From positions 124,001-188,000 of the forward strand of contig CANTFL010000861.1 in NCBI GenBank assembly GCA_947650285.1: a DNA stretch of 64,000 nt, given 5' to 3'. The position numbers and the translations under genes were made by a program. Positions within the stretch are counted from its first letter, which is position 1, and each line of letters opens with the position of its first letter. Below are positions 54,600-64,000 of this stretch, piece after piece. Source of the stretch: Hyaloperonospora brassicae (Eukaryota > Oomycota > Peronosporomycetes > Peronosporales > Peronosporaceae). The notes under the pieces were generated by a model that was given only the letters and a program-made list of their open reading frames with translations, did not search any database and was not told the DNA's origin.

Positions 54600-55810
54600 A
54601 CACAACGAATATGTATTCTAGATCAACTTCCGTCAAGAGATTCAAAAAATCACCTAAGATTGCTGAATCAGTGACCGTTCCACCCCTACTGATCCTGACA
54701 GTTTCATACGGCCCGCCTCGCAGTTGCGATTTCGTAACAGCGTCATACCTACCTTTGCTGCCCTTCTTGGTAGACGGTCGATCGTTTTCCTCAATTTCGC
54801 GAGACACTGCGCTACACTTGTAGTATTAGTGCCCTAGCTTCGGACAGCGAGAGCACCTCTGAAATCGATTGTTGTTCGAAGAGCGAGGTTTCTCGATCTC
54901 AATGTATCTAGGGTTCATTGGTTCTGGACCATCAACCTCGTGTCGCTAGGTGAACGATAGGATTTTGAAGCAGCATGAGCCTGGGTATCAAGCTAAATAC
55001 CTTCTGTTTCGCAGCTGATATTGTTTGTCCAATCGTCTCCAGCTCCGAGAGGAACAGGTGTTTCCTAACGGGACCCTTTGGGAGGCCCCGCATGAGCACA
55101 GTAACCAACGTGTATTCATGGACCGGGTTGGCCGTTACACTACTAGCGAGGAATCGTATATATTGAGCAAGGTCGTGGACATCACGCTTACCCTGCTTGA
55201 TCTTCAGGAACTCTGATTAAGCCCTAAATTCAGCCCGTGGCAGCTCAAACGTTTTTTTTTGTCTGAGCCGGATCTTAACGGTCTCTAACGTCTCAAAAAC
55301 ATATGGGTCGCTCACCACGAGCCCATGGATCCAAGTTTTGGCACGTCCCGTAACGTGAATTAAAGCAAATGTGAGTTTTAGTTCCTTATCGTTCATGCGG
55401 CGTGCATTTATGGATTTGTATCATTCGACAAACCATCTTAACAGAGAGTCTTGCTAGGTTCCTCTGATTTTGACGTTTCAACCGTTAAGGAGAACAGCAG
55501 ATGAGCCTGCTGTTGTCTCAACAGCTCTCCCTGTTGAGAACCTTACTGGCGATACAAGGTTACCTTTTCTAGCGCCGCGTCAAGTTTATGTTGAATGAAA
55601 TTAGCAACGGCGGAATGCTGTTGATCCCTGTATAGTGTAGACAGCATGTTCGAAACAGCATTCTCACTCACGGTTGAACTAATCTGCTCGACCGCACTCC
55701 ACTAGAGGTCGCTCCAAGAGTAGTAGCTTTCACGTTACGTGTGAAAGCTGTCACCAGCATCGTTTTACAGGTTCATGTTGAGCAGGAAGTTGCGGTCCTT
55801 GGAAGGACTA
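54600..55810 (-). pseudogene. Gypsy gag
   Basis: The minus strand reads SEFLKIKQGKRDVHDLAQYI then RFLASSVTANPVHEYT (about 55240-55090), a Retrotrans_gag core, then VRKHLFLSELETI near 55060. A zinc-knuckle remnant RCSRCPKLGH*YYKC lies near 54830, with a stop inside. The following frame 54807-54583 is the Gag C-terminus. Confidence 0.75.
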
Positions 55811-55814
55811 CAAA

Positions 55815-56271
55815 GCGATACTAGGTTTAACCGGTCACAGGTAGATACGCACTGGCAACCGTGCGTATCAAAGCGCTCACTGACTTCATTGAGAACTATG
55901 CCCTTGTTAGCTAGCGCACACTATACGCGTCAGGGCTAAGGCTTAGATCAAAACGTTTGAACTTCGTAAGAGAAAAGAAAACTATATCAGTATAATCAAG
56001 TTCTAAAAACGTGTCTTGTCTTATTAGTCCTAGCATAACTATATTACTACTATAGCATATATGGTGACGTCTACTCGCCACCCATTGCGCGCGTCTAGTA
56101 GCGATTGGTGGGTTGATATAATGCCCCATATCAACCAATGAGTATACCCTTAGGTCACTGCATCAATAGCACTAAACTTAGTGATATTGTAGTGATAATA
56201 TTAGACGTAATATTCTCTAATAGCATATTGTCGCAAATGATAATATTATGTAACAAACTCACCCCGTTACA
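55815..56271 (-). repeat. 5' LTR of Gypsy element
   Basis: Direct repeat of 48165-48623. On the minus strand it begins TGTAACGGGGTGAG at 56271. The inner end next to gag is placed where the two copies stop matching. Confidence 0.85.
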
Positions 56272-57486
56272 TAATCGCTCTAGGTGGCTGACACGTGTCA
56301 GCTTCGACATTAGGTACTTTATACTGCACCAATTATGTTTCCGGCCCATCACAGGTTACAAGTACTAGCTCACTTACATAGGCCGATCACTTACGTAGCC
56401 TGTTCACTGTGATTGTACTACCCAACCGTTCTACAATAACATGTATTCTCTATCATCAACGCAGAAAGCATACAGCATGGTCAATCCTATTAAAAAAGTT
56501 CCGGTGTAATTGCTGTTGACGTTTTAGAAAAAGATGTAAGAAAAGAAAGACGACGAAAAAATAAGGTGCGGTATATTACATGAAGCTGCCTGATAAGAAG
56601 GCAACAGCTTGTGATCTCACTCTGCCGCCGGACGAGGAGGTGCTGTTGTGCCGGAGGTGAGGAAGGCTATGCTAAATCAAGCGTCGAATATCTGTTCGTC
56701 TGCGCTATCATGTGAGTCAATCATGTGCGCACGCGCGAGTGTACAACACACGACTCTGAGCGGTCGGCCGCAATTTGTGACTGATTAAAGAGTAGCACGA
56801 ACATGCATGTAAATGACCATCACAGAAGCAATGGCTCCATCGGACCTCGCATGACGTGTAGTATAAACCACGCGCGAGCACACATACGTGGACAAAAGTC
56901 GATACACGCACAGAGAGAAATTAGATGTGGAGAAGGTCAGCTGTCACAGCACGTAAATGCTTTCATTACTTTGCCCTTAAGCCCGCAATCAAAAGCATGA
57001 TGTTGCTTTATCGATCTTCAACAACGGGGTCATGTTGCGTCATTCGACTTTTTGACAAGGATGGAACGAGCGCTCACTGGGAAGAAAGGAAAGTGGCGAC
57101 GACAACTGGAAGTCGAGCAGATGACGCGTCGCCTGGCTCGCCAGTGCCAGGTGTATGTACACTGTGCTGTGCATGTTCAAGACGATGGCAAGCAAGTGTA
57201 TTACGCAAGCTTTATTTTTGTAAGCTACCAGACTAGGTTATCTCCGGTCGCAACTGAGCGGCAAGACATCAGTCAAGGCGTGTAGCTGCCAAAATTTCAT
57301 TGAACACGCCGCGTAACTAATTCCAGCCCTTATCAGGCGTGCCACCAAAAGGCGCTCCATGCAGCTGCCATTCCCGAAAGACTTGCGCCAAAGCGTACAC
57401 GGGTGTGGCCTACTGTCCTTCAGCATGTTGCCACATTTGAACACGTGCTGCAGCAGATTCCAACTCACTGGCGTCTCGTACGAGCC
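56272..57486. other. Intergenic between Gypsy LTR and effector candidate
   Basis: Contains a perfect 16-bp palindrome (56287-56302, GCTGACACGTGTCAGC). Short plus-strand ORFs at 56925-57236 and 57052-57285 have no recognisable motif or splice context. Confidence 0.4.
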
Positions 57487-58458
57487 TTAGCTCCATTTCA
57501 AGAGGGGTTGTGTCCGTTTGTTTGCGTATTTGTGCCGGAAGACGTGCTTATGCAACAGTGGTTGGAGCTCTGTGTCATACGGCTTTCCCTTGTACTTGTG
57601 TAGCATCAGCCGTTGGAAACTATCACTGGGAGCTACACCGGCCTCGGAATACCGTTCCAGCATCATGTTCAATAGCTCAAGAGCTCGCGATTTGTCGGCT
57701 GAATATTTAAGTACATAGTGCAACCCAAGTATGAAGCCGGTCTTCCCTTCGTGCAATTCCATTATGGCCTTCAGGTACGCCGCATCACCCTTTCCCTTTC
57801 CCTTGAACTCAAAACGACAAAACCTCAAAACCACGTAGTGGCACAGACTGTCATAGTCTGTAAATCCAATGATGGAACGCTGCGGCTTCGTGAGTTTCTT
57901 GAGGAGTCGATTGATTGACATTCCTTGGCGATGCCACTCGGCCATCAAAGAGCCCAATAAAAACTCTCCCTCGACTCTCATATTTGGTATGTCGGATTTT
58001 ATCAGCAGGGCGATCGTTACTGGCCAACGATTATCCGAGCGCGTACGTAACAAGTCATTGCGCAGCGCCTTGTTACCCTGCACGAGATAACTTATCAGTT
58101 TCTTGAACTCTGGACTGTCTGCCGCGGTTGTGTCTTCACCCAGCACTGGGTGCATATTCTTGAGCGCTTCGAGAGCTATAAAAAGTTTGTGTTCTTTAAA
58201 AGGGCCGAGCAGTGCGTTTATCCCCCACGCGACAGATTTAACCAGCCGCTTCATCTCGAACGCTTTCTCCTCTTCGGTGCTGGGATCGTTGATGTTGAGC
58301 ACCTTGTCGGGAGTAATACCGTCTTGGCCAGTGGATGTTTTGTGGATGACATCAGAGCCATAGAGACCCCTGGTCTCATGACTAGCAGCCTTTACGGTGC
58401 CGTCAGCACGTATCCGGAGCGCAGATGAAGCCATGAGTGCGAAAGAAAAGACACGCAT
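57487..58458 (-). CDS. Candidate secreted RxLR-like effector
   Basis: 323 residues, no intron. I chose ATG 58458; the frame extends to 58518 but only with a GTG, and an initiator-like TCATTTC lies in that stretch. The N-terminus (MRVFSFALMASSALRI) is a short hydrophobic signal-like segment. RGLY (30-33) is an RxLR-like variant and an acidic EEEK (62-65) resembles the downstream EER motif. The rest is helical with spaced Trp, Leu and Tyr residues, for example KLISYLVQGN and LHYVLKYSADKSRALELLNMMLERY, which could be WY-type bundles. RxLR-type effectors are delivered into plant cells and modulate host responses. The motifs are non-canonical, so this is a candidate. No homologue is recognised. 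Confidence 0.6.
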   Translation of the reverse strand: MRVFSFALMASSALRIRADGTVKAASHETRGLYGSDVIHKTSTGQDGITPDKVLNINDPSTEEEKAFEMKRLVKSVAWGINALLGPFKEHKLFIALEALKNMHPVLGEDTTAADSPEFKKLISYLVQGNKALRNDLLRTRSDNRWPVTIALLIKSDIPNMRVEGEFLLGSLMAEWHRQGMSINRLLKKLTKPQRSIIGFTDYDSLCHYVVLRFCRFEFKGKGKGDAAYLKAIMELHEGKTGFILGLHYVLKYSADKSRALELLNMMLERYSEAGVAPSDSFQRLMLHKYKGKPYDTELQPLLHKHVFRHKYANKRTQPLLKWS

Positions 58459-58495
58459 CGCAAGAGGGGACTTGGACTGGAGCGATACAAAACCG

Positions 58496-58509
58496 AAATG
58501 ACAGATGGT
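58496..58509 (-). promoter_or_regulatory. Initiator-like element of the effector candidate
   Basis: The minus strand reads TGTCATTTCGGTTTTG about 40-50 bases before ATG 58458; TCATTTC fits the oomycete Inr, and the T-rich tail resembles its flanking promoter region. Confidence 0.4.
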
Positions 58510-58781
58510 CGAAGCCACGAGATCGACTGGTTCGTTCGGGGCATCCGCCGTAGGAGAGCTGTGGCAAGGAGAATCAAGCTCGACACGGTGTATAAAACAC
58601 TAATTCGTACTGCTCGCTGGTTAAGAGACAGAACTTTGCTCAAGATACCTTGACATGACACGCTGCAATGAGCGCTTTTAGCCCGTGGCGTCCATCCATT
58701 CATCCTCACTCTTTCGCACAGCTGCGCCGATAAGCTTTTCCCGAAAAGGAGATTCATTTGCATTGTTGAGAGTCCAGCGCC

Positions 58782-58931
58782 TGTCGCGTTCGGAACCGCC
58801 TTGCACATAAAAGGCCGATAGGTCTCATGTGCCGGCCATGGATGTTGATACGCCGTAGGATGAATGGAGGAGGGGTTGGCCTGCAAAGGCCTGGGCGAAT
58901 ACAAGCGTACCGTGCAGTCGCACGCAACGAC
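58782..58931. repeat. 150-bp direct repeat, copy 1
   Basis: Nearly identical to 59840-59988 (shared blocks include GCACATAAAAGGCCGATAGG and GATGTTGATACGCCGTAGGA). It starts TGTCGCGTT. It lies about 320-470 bases upstream of the effector ATG. Confidence 0.9.
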
Positions 58932-59839
58932 GGGGTCATGAGAGAGAACCTGAACGTCGATTAAGCGCTCAGAACGATACTGTATCGGTGTGCTTTTTCT
59001 TTAGACTACTTCATTCTCCTCCTTGATCACTCTGTCTGCTGGCTCGAGACGGCGGGCGTCATGGGGTACACTCCGCATAGGGCACGTGGAATCGGGTGTC
59101 CTGACCAGGGTACAGACAGGGCGCTGAAGTCGCGGAACACACATTCTTCTTTTCGATCACCCCGATGGACCGCGGACGCACCTGGACAGGTCCGATCAAA
59201 TCGCGTTTTAGGCAAGTTCGCTTCGTGGGATCGGGAATCACGCTCGGCGACCGGGCTGGCGACCTGAAGGCAGACGTAGAGTAGCAGGAATTTGGTTGGG
59301 GTGGCAACTGCTGTTTTGCCGTGTCGCTCACGCTGGGGTGTCTTGATTGTTGATCCACTTTCCGTTTGCACGCTGCGCTGCCTCCCGTAGCGAACACAGC
59401 GGAAAGAAGGCCTCTCCTCTTTTAATGTTGGTCTCGCTAAGGGAAGGGACTTCCCGTCCACGAGAAGGCGGCTACAGTACTAGCTGGCTCTTGGAAGGTC
59501 CTCGTCTCTGTCCGTTGTTGCTCGAAGAGCGTAAATTGGGACGTATTCAGGTAACGGAGGAGGTGGTAACGTGTGGCGATGACAGCGGGATGTACGGCTG
59601 CACGGGATCGCAGGCCGTTCGGGCTCGTACCTACCGCATCGATCCACACCAAAGTGCAGAGCACAGTAACAATTCAAACACAACACGCCTGCCTCGACCA
59701 CACTACAATATTTGTCATGGTGGCTGTCGTCAACTAGACCAGAAGCACGTGTACTTCAATGATCTTTTTGGATGGGACCGATCAGCATGGTGTGGGTCAG
59801 AAGCAGGCTGAAATGCCGGTGTTGGGTGAAGTCAGCGTG
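58932..59839. other. Spacer between the two 150-bp repeats
   Basis: ORFs of up to 154 codons exist (59347-59811 plus, 59027-59461 minus) but overlap antisense and show no domain. I do not call a gene. Confidence 0.4.
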
Positions 59840-59988
59840 TGTCGCGTTTGGACCGCCTTGCACATAAAAGGCCGATAGGTCTCATGTGCCGGCCATGGAT
59901 GTTGATACGCCGTAGGATGAATGGAGGAGGGGGTTGGCCTGCAAAGGCCTGGGCGAATACAAGCGTGATCTGCAGTCGCACGCGACGA
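59840..59988. repeat. 150-bp direct repeat, copy 2
   Basis: Same orientation as copy 1, 1,058 bases away. Its ends are short inverted repeats (GTCGCGT and ACGCGAC), which would fit a MITE-like unit. Confidence 0.88.
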
Positions 59989-61124
59989 CCAGGCACTAGG
60001 CGAGGTGGAAACGTGTGTGGCGATGACTCGCGGGAAGCTCAAGACGGGTACAAGCGTCAACTGTGCGATGTGCTCGATTTCGTCGCCGACGAAGCAGTAG
60101 CGGACGGTACGTTGTTGCCTGCTGACTTCGAATGAGGAAGGTTTGACCGGAGCACAACAGAAGGCGGTTGGGTAGGAAACATGTGGGTTTCCAATAAAAC
60201 GAGCGACAAGGGCAAGCAGACAGTAAAGCTCGAAGCTCGACGACGGACAAGTTGTCGCTGCTACGGATGAACAAACGTAGCTGTTCGATCGAAGGACCCA
60301 TGCGTTTTGTAGAGAACGTTGAAATGCTACGATCTACTGGTATACAAAGCGAAGGTGCAAAAGAGCTAAGACGAGGAGACATTGTTGTCGTCTAGCACGA
60401 ATGCAACGGACAGGGTACACCGGACAGCTGAAACAGAAAGGCCATGACAATTCAAGTTGAAACGAAAGATGATGAGGCAGATGGTGGTAAAGGAGGGAGA
60501 GGCGAGACGGCAGCCAGTGAAACATACAATGGCAGCAAGTGAGGCAGCAAGTGAGTTGAATATACATCTTTGGCCATTTTGTGCCTAATGTTAACATACC
60601 AAACAGCTACCAAGCTCCCATCGTGCCTCGATTGAATCGTCTTGTTTTGCAGGTACAAGTACTCGCAAATTGACATACACATACAAGTTGTACATACAGG
60701 GGAAGAAGGTCAGTCGTAAAGTTTGCAGACAAAATCAGATGGTCCATCTCGCGCGACATACGTCTGTCCGCTATGTTCATTCAGGTCGCTAGAAACATAG
60801 CCAAGTGACCGGGGCAGCGAGCGAACATTGCAATCCATGCCATTAGTATAGACGATCTGTGCGAACAATATTCTGACGCAGCACAGTGCTCATTTACTAA
60901 TTACGTAACGTTTGCCGCCCAAGCAAATCGTCGTGCAGTGGTTGTTGAGCCGATGAGGGTAACGCACTCTTCAATTTTATCGGTTTTGAAGAGGAACAAA
61001 TTTAAGATACACCTGGCCAGCCACGGCTCTCAGCGCACGACGGACGCCGAGTCTCGTCCGTGTCTTCCCCCCGACGCGGGGGGGGGGTCTGCCGGTGGCT
61101 GCCGCCGAGCCCCTACTCACGGGG
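59989..61124. other. Region before the LINE ORF; no gene
   Basis: The frame of the next ORF is open from 60990 but has no ATG until 61125. A G10 homopolymer lies at 61078-61087. No other coding signal. Confidence 0.4.
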
Positions 61125-64000
61125 ATGGAGACGGACATGGGGCCGGGACCGCGGCCTACGTCCGCCCCGTCCTCACCCGCCACGAGCTTTGAACTCCCTG
61201 GCGTAGGCGATTCAACCTCTCCCAGGTTGCTATCTCCCTCCCCGAACACGCCCGGAGCTATCGACGGTGTGAGGACCTGTTCCGGCGGCTCTGATACACC
61301 GGAGGTATCTGCGGCAGCGGCGGCGACGACCGACACAGCATCCACCTCCGTCGCTCCATTCGCTATGTTTCGTGCATTGATCGCGGAGATGAAGGGTTCC
61401 ACAGGGACTTGTCACATGGACGTATGGAAGACGACACTTTGTGAGCTCTTTGCAGTGGAATATTCTAAATTGCCGATACGGGTGGAGGCGCTTCCGCCCC
61501 ACAAAAAGCGCTTTCCCCAGTTAAAAGACGTGGAAGCGTCTAGCCTGTTACGTCTGTTCGAGCAGGTGTTTATTTCAAGCTCGGGCACGTTCAAGGAGTG
61601 GCAACGGATCGCTCGGTCTTTGGGTAACGGCGTTCTCACGACAAAATGGGCGTTTACCGAGCTCATTCGGAAACTATCGAGTCAGCACAAGTGGGCGAAG
61701 GCACCGATTCTTAACCACTGGGCGAGCGTGGTTCGTCATGGAACAGCTTCCACTGCATCGACAGCGGCATCCACTACCACCGAGTACGAAGATTTTATGT
61801 TTGACCCCTCCAGGTTTCCGCCGGGGGACATCGAGCATTTAACACAGCTGTGTGCGGATCGCTCGTCAGCGGGTCGGAAGGTGCAGCTGCGGGAAGGGAC
61901 TGATCACGAATGGAAAATCATTGTCGGAATAGCGGAAGGGTCCGTGGCGTGTAGACGTATGCCAGACTTTCTCAGGGCTGTACTGGACAGCAAGGAGCGA
62001 CTGCGGCTTTACAGTACGGTCCAGGCTCAAGTCGAAGGTCATCTTGTGCTACACCTCGCTCACACCCGTGGGATTCCTGTAGGTCGGCAAACGACACGTG
62101 CTATCACCGAGTCTATTCTGGAATCTGCTGAAATTGCTAAGGTGAACCTTCAAGAAGTGCACAAGCTGCTAGGCTTGACAAAGACCATCAATTATGACCG
62201 CTCGACCAAGTCTATCCACTTCTTCTTTTTCTCTCGAAGTGCGGCCATGGGCCTTCAGGACGTGCGCATTCCATTTCAAGGCCGTGTCTACATGCTTACT
62301 AACGAGCACCATCCGGAGCGCGGCTCCGTTTGGAACCGTCAACAAGGTCCGAGTGGAAGGGCCGGGCTTCTTCGAGCCGAGTACTCGATTATTCTTCATA
62401 ATCTCACTCGTTTTAATGAAATTGGCCGCGTCGCGGCGTACCTCAAGTCGAAGATACCGACGGAATTCGACTTTGAAGATATGGATACTAATTGTCCAAC
62501 GTCCCGTACGTCTACTTCGTGGTTGGTCACATTTCGGCTTTCTGGATGTCCCCTCTTTCTGCAAGGAATCGTTCGTATCCTCTGGTTTGGTACTTCAATC
62601 ATTCTTCGTCATCCCGACGTGGGTCGTCGCCTACAGTGCCTTCAGTGTGGTAATCTCGGTCACCCAGCCTCTCGGTGTCAATTTACGGATGACCAACTCC
62701 GGGGAGTAGGTGGCATTGAGGTTACGGAGGGAGACCTCCAAGTCGTGGAGGACCTGGCAAAACCTTTCGGCAGTGCCGCCGAGATTCGCACAATGGCGGA
62801 TCGACGTCTTCGAGTCCAGCGGTCGGCAGATGCTGCAGCCCAAGCCGCCGTCACACCCAGCGAGGTGCCAGTGAGCCCACCGTTAGTATTCGACCTTCCT
62901 AATGTAGGTCCCAGTGTGAGGTCTCAATCAATCTACACTCCCGCTCGACCAAACTCTAGTGACTCGGTCCCTGCCCCCAAGCCCCCACTTGACCAACCGT
63001 GGATAACGAAACCAGTCCGTGGATCCAACAATCCCTGGACCTCTCGTCAGCCCGTCCGTTCCCCAACACAGCTCAGCTCGGGACGGTTTTCAGTGCTTTC
63101 CTCCACGGGTAGATCGGACAACCCAAGCACGGTGTCAGCTACTGAGCCGCTGGTCACTAATCTGACGGATGCTGACGGGCCGCAAGGGGTGCAAATTCCC
63201 CGCCCACCTCTACGATTGTCAACACAGGAACAAACTCGGCGGAAACAGGCGCTATCGCGTGGAAAGGCGCAGACCCACTCGAGCCCACTGTTGCTGACTT
63301 TGAAGAGTCAGGCGCGAGACACATGTCTGAAGTTACTCAGCCGCATGCATGACGCACCGACGCACGCCATTTCGTTGGCACCGCGCCCGATAGACGTACC
63401 AACAGACTTGAAGGCTCTCATTCCACTACTGGGGTTACAAGAAGCGATTACGCCCGTAACCGGTAACTGTTTGGCTATGGCTGTCGCTCAAGCACTGGCC
63501 GACGCTGCTCTGGACGGGCCTAATGACAAATTGGAACGACTCACGGCTATCATCAAGAAAGGTGTTCTTTACACCGGATTATTGCACCTCGAGGAGCACT
63601 ATGCGCACGATCTTCGGGTCGATGCTCTCCTTAAAGTTCAACGGGGTTGGGCGTCCCTGACGAAACGGGAGTCGGCCAATCAATATCGCTGGTACTTACA
63701 CGACTATGCCGCAACACCATCGGCGAGAGACTCCGATATTGCCGAAACGGAATGGGGAGGACGTGACATTCTTGGGTTAGCGGCCAATTTCCTCAGCCGG
63801 GACATCTATGTGCTTCACGAGGAGGCTGCGAATATGGTCAGCCAGGTATGTCACAAATACAGTCCGTCTGTCGAGACGCGGAATAATAAGGCTGTGGAAA
63901 CAGTGCGGGAGACTTCATTATCTCTCTCTACGTGCGCAGACGCGATTATAGCTGCGAAACTGGAGCCTGGAACCGGTCTTCCTCTCGTTCTCTGTCTCTC
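61125..64000 (+). CDS. LINE-type retroelement ORF with CCHC knuckle and OTU-like protease, partial
   Basis: Read in one frame, no stop occurs from ATG 61125 to the right edge, at least 958 codons. A Pro/Ser/Thr-rich acidic N-terminus leads to a helical region and a mixed alpha/beta region that may be an RNA-binding fold (about 365-495). A complete CX2CX4HX4C zinc knuckle starts at residue 505 (CLQCGNLGHPASRC, 62637). A long Pro/Ser-rich linker follows, then an OTU-like cysteine-protease domain from about 770: catalytic-type TGNCLAMAVAQAL (Cys 782) and EWGGRDILGLAANFLSRDIYVLHEE (near 877). The expected catalytic His is beyond the window. OTU domains occur in some non-LTR polyproteins. No RT is visible here, so LINE is an inference. 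The frame looks undamaged. Confidence 0.75.
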   Translation, partial: METDMGPGPRPTSAPSSPATSFELPGVGDSTSPRLLSPSPNTPGAIDGVRTCSGGSDTPEVSAAAAATTDTASTSVAPFAMFRALIAEMKGSTGTCHMDVWKTTLCELFAVEYSKLPIRVEALPPHKKRFPQLKDVEASSLLRLFEQVFISSSGTFKEWQRIARSLGNGVLTTKWAFTELIRKLSSQHKWAKAPILNHWASVVRHGTASTASTAASTTTEYEDFMFDPSRFPPGDIEHLTQLCADRSSAGRKVQLREGTDHEWKIIVGIAEGSVACRRMPDFLRAVLDSKERLRLYSTVQAQVEGHLVLHLAHTRGIPVGRQTTRAITESILESAEIAKVNLQEVHKLLGLTKTINYDRSTKSIHFFFFSRSAAMGLQDVRIPFQGRVYMLTNEHHPERGSVWNRQQGPSGRAGLLRAEYSIILHNLTRFNEIGRVAAYLKSKIPTEFDFEDMDTNCPTSRTSTSWLVTFRLSGCPLFLQGIVRILWFGTSIILRHPDVGRRLQCLQCGNLGHPASRCQFTDDQLRGVGGIEVTEGDLQVVEDLAKPFGSAAEIRTMADRRLRVQRSADAAAQAAVTPSEVPVSPPLVFDLPNVGPSVRSQSIYTPARPNSSDSVPAPKPPLDQPWITKPVRGSNNPWTSRQPVRSPTQLSSGRFSVLSSTGRSDNPSTVSATEPLVTNLTDADGPQGVQIPRPPLRLSTQEQTRRKQALSRGKAQTHSSPLLLTLKSQARDTCLKLLSRMHDAPTHAISLAPRPIDVPTDLKALIPLLGLQEAITPVTGNCLAMAVAQALADAALDGPNDKLERLTAIIKKGVLYTGLLHLEEHYAHDLRVDALLKVQRGWASLTKRESANQYRWYLHDYAATPSARDSDIAETEWGGRDILGLAANFLSRDIYVLHEEAANMVSQVCHKYSPSVETRNNKAVETVRETSLSLSTCADAIIAAKLEPGTGLPLVLCL

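Larger units (their letters stand above)
48165..56271 (-). mobile_element. Ty3/Gypsy retrotransposon with both LTRs
   Basis: Direct repeats at 48165-48623 and 55815-56271 bracket gag, protease, RT, RNase H and integrase in that order on the minus strand, the Ty3/Gypsy order. The LTR starts TGTAACGG on the minus strand. A polypurine tract (AAAGGGGGGG) precedes the left copy. About 1.9 kb next to the 3' LTR carries a gag-like ORF in the opposite orientation. All genes carry stops or frameshifts, so the copy looks inactive. Confidence 0.85.

Noticed and set aside
58459..58518. N-terminal extension of the effector candidate
   Set aside because: It starts with GTG and overlaps the initiator-like element; ATG 58458 also gives a signal-like N-terminus.
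59347..59811. 154-codon plus-strand ORF
   Set aside because: No recognisable domain; lies between the direct repeats and overlaps antisense ORFs.

Overview
The window is eukaryotic and most likely comes from a plant-parasitic oomycete (Peronosporales). This is an inference from content: spliced genes with introns of 47-185 bp, initiator-like TCAYTYY motifs just upstream of several start codons, Copia and Ty3/Gypsy elements of the style known from Phytophthora and downy mildews, and a small secreted-effector-like gene beside repeats. No species can be named from sequence alone.

Layout. (1) 1-3622, minus: a very long open frame that runs off the left edge. It encodes a Gag-like retroelement protein with a duplicated gag segment and 91-residue tandem repeats. 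(2) 4.4-13.5 kb: decayed DNA holding a Gypsy LTR fragment, two Copia scraps and one pogo/Tc1-type DNA transposon (9763-12291) with terminal inverted repeats and TA target duplications. (3) 13.5-26.9 kb: a nest of retroelements. A plus-strand Copia carries a second, minus-strand Copia inside its 3' LTR. The second Copia is itself interrupted by a hAT-like transposon and by a solo LTR. (4) 28.6-45 kb: a gene island with an amino-acid permease (minus), an OSCA/TMEM63-type channel (plus), a four-helix membrane protein of unknown role (plus), a small three-exon gene (plus) and a five-exon tepsin-like ENTH/VHS adaptor (minus). (5) 46.4-47.2 kb: a Copia relic. (6) 48.2-56.3 kb: a Ty3/Gypsy element on the minus strand with both LTRs and an oppositely oriented coiled-coil gag-like ORF next to its 3' LTR. 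(7) 57.5-58.5 kb: a candidate secreted RxLR-like effector, with a 150-bp repeat upstream. (8) 61.1 kb to the right edge, plus: another very long open frame, a LINE-type ORF with a CCHC zinc knuckle followed by an OTU-like cysteine protease.

The window fits the known oomycete pattern of housekeeping genes in a compact island and effector-like genes in repeat-rich DNA. The host genes act separately (transport, mechanosensitive conductance, AP-4 vesicle traffic) and show no operon-like link. The most informative points are the nested insertion history, the gag start codons lying inside or against the tRNA primer-binding sites in both Copias, the antisense ORF in the Gypsy element, and the two edge-spanning ORFs.
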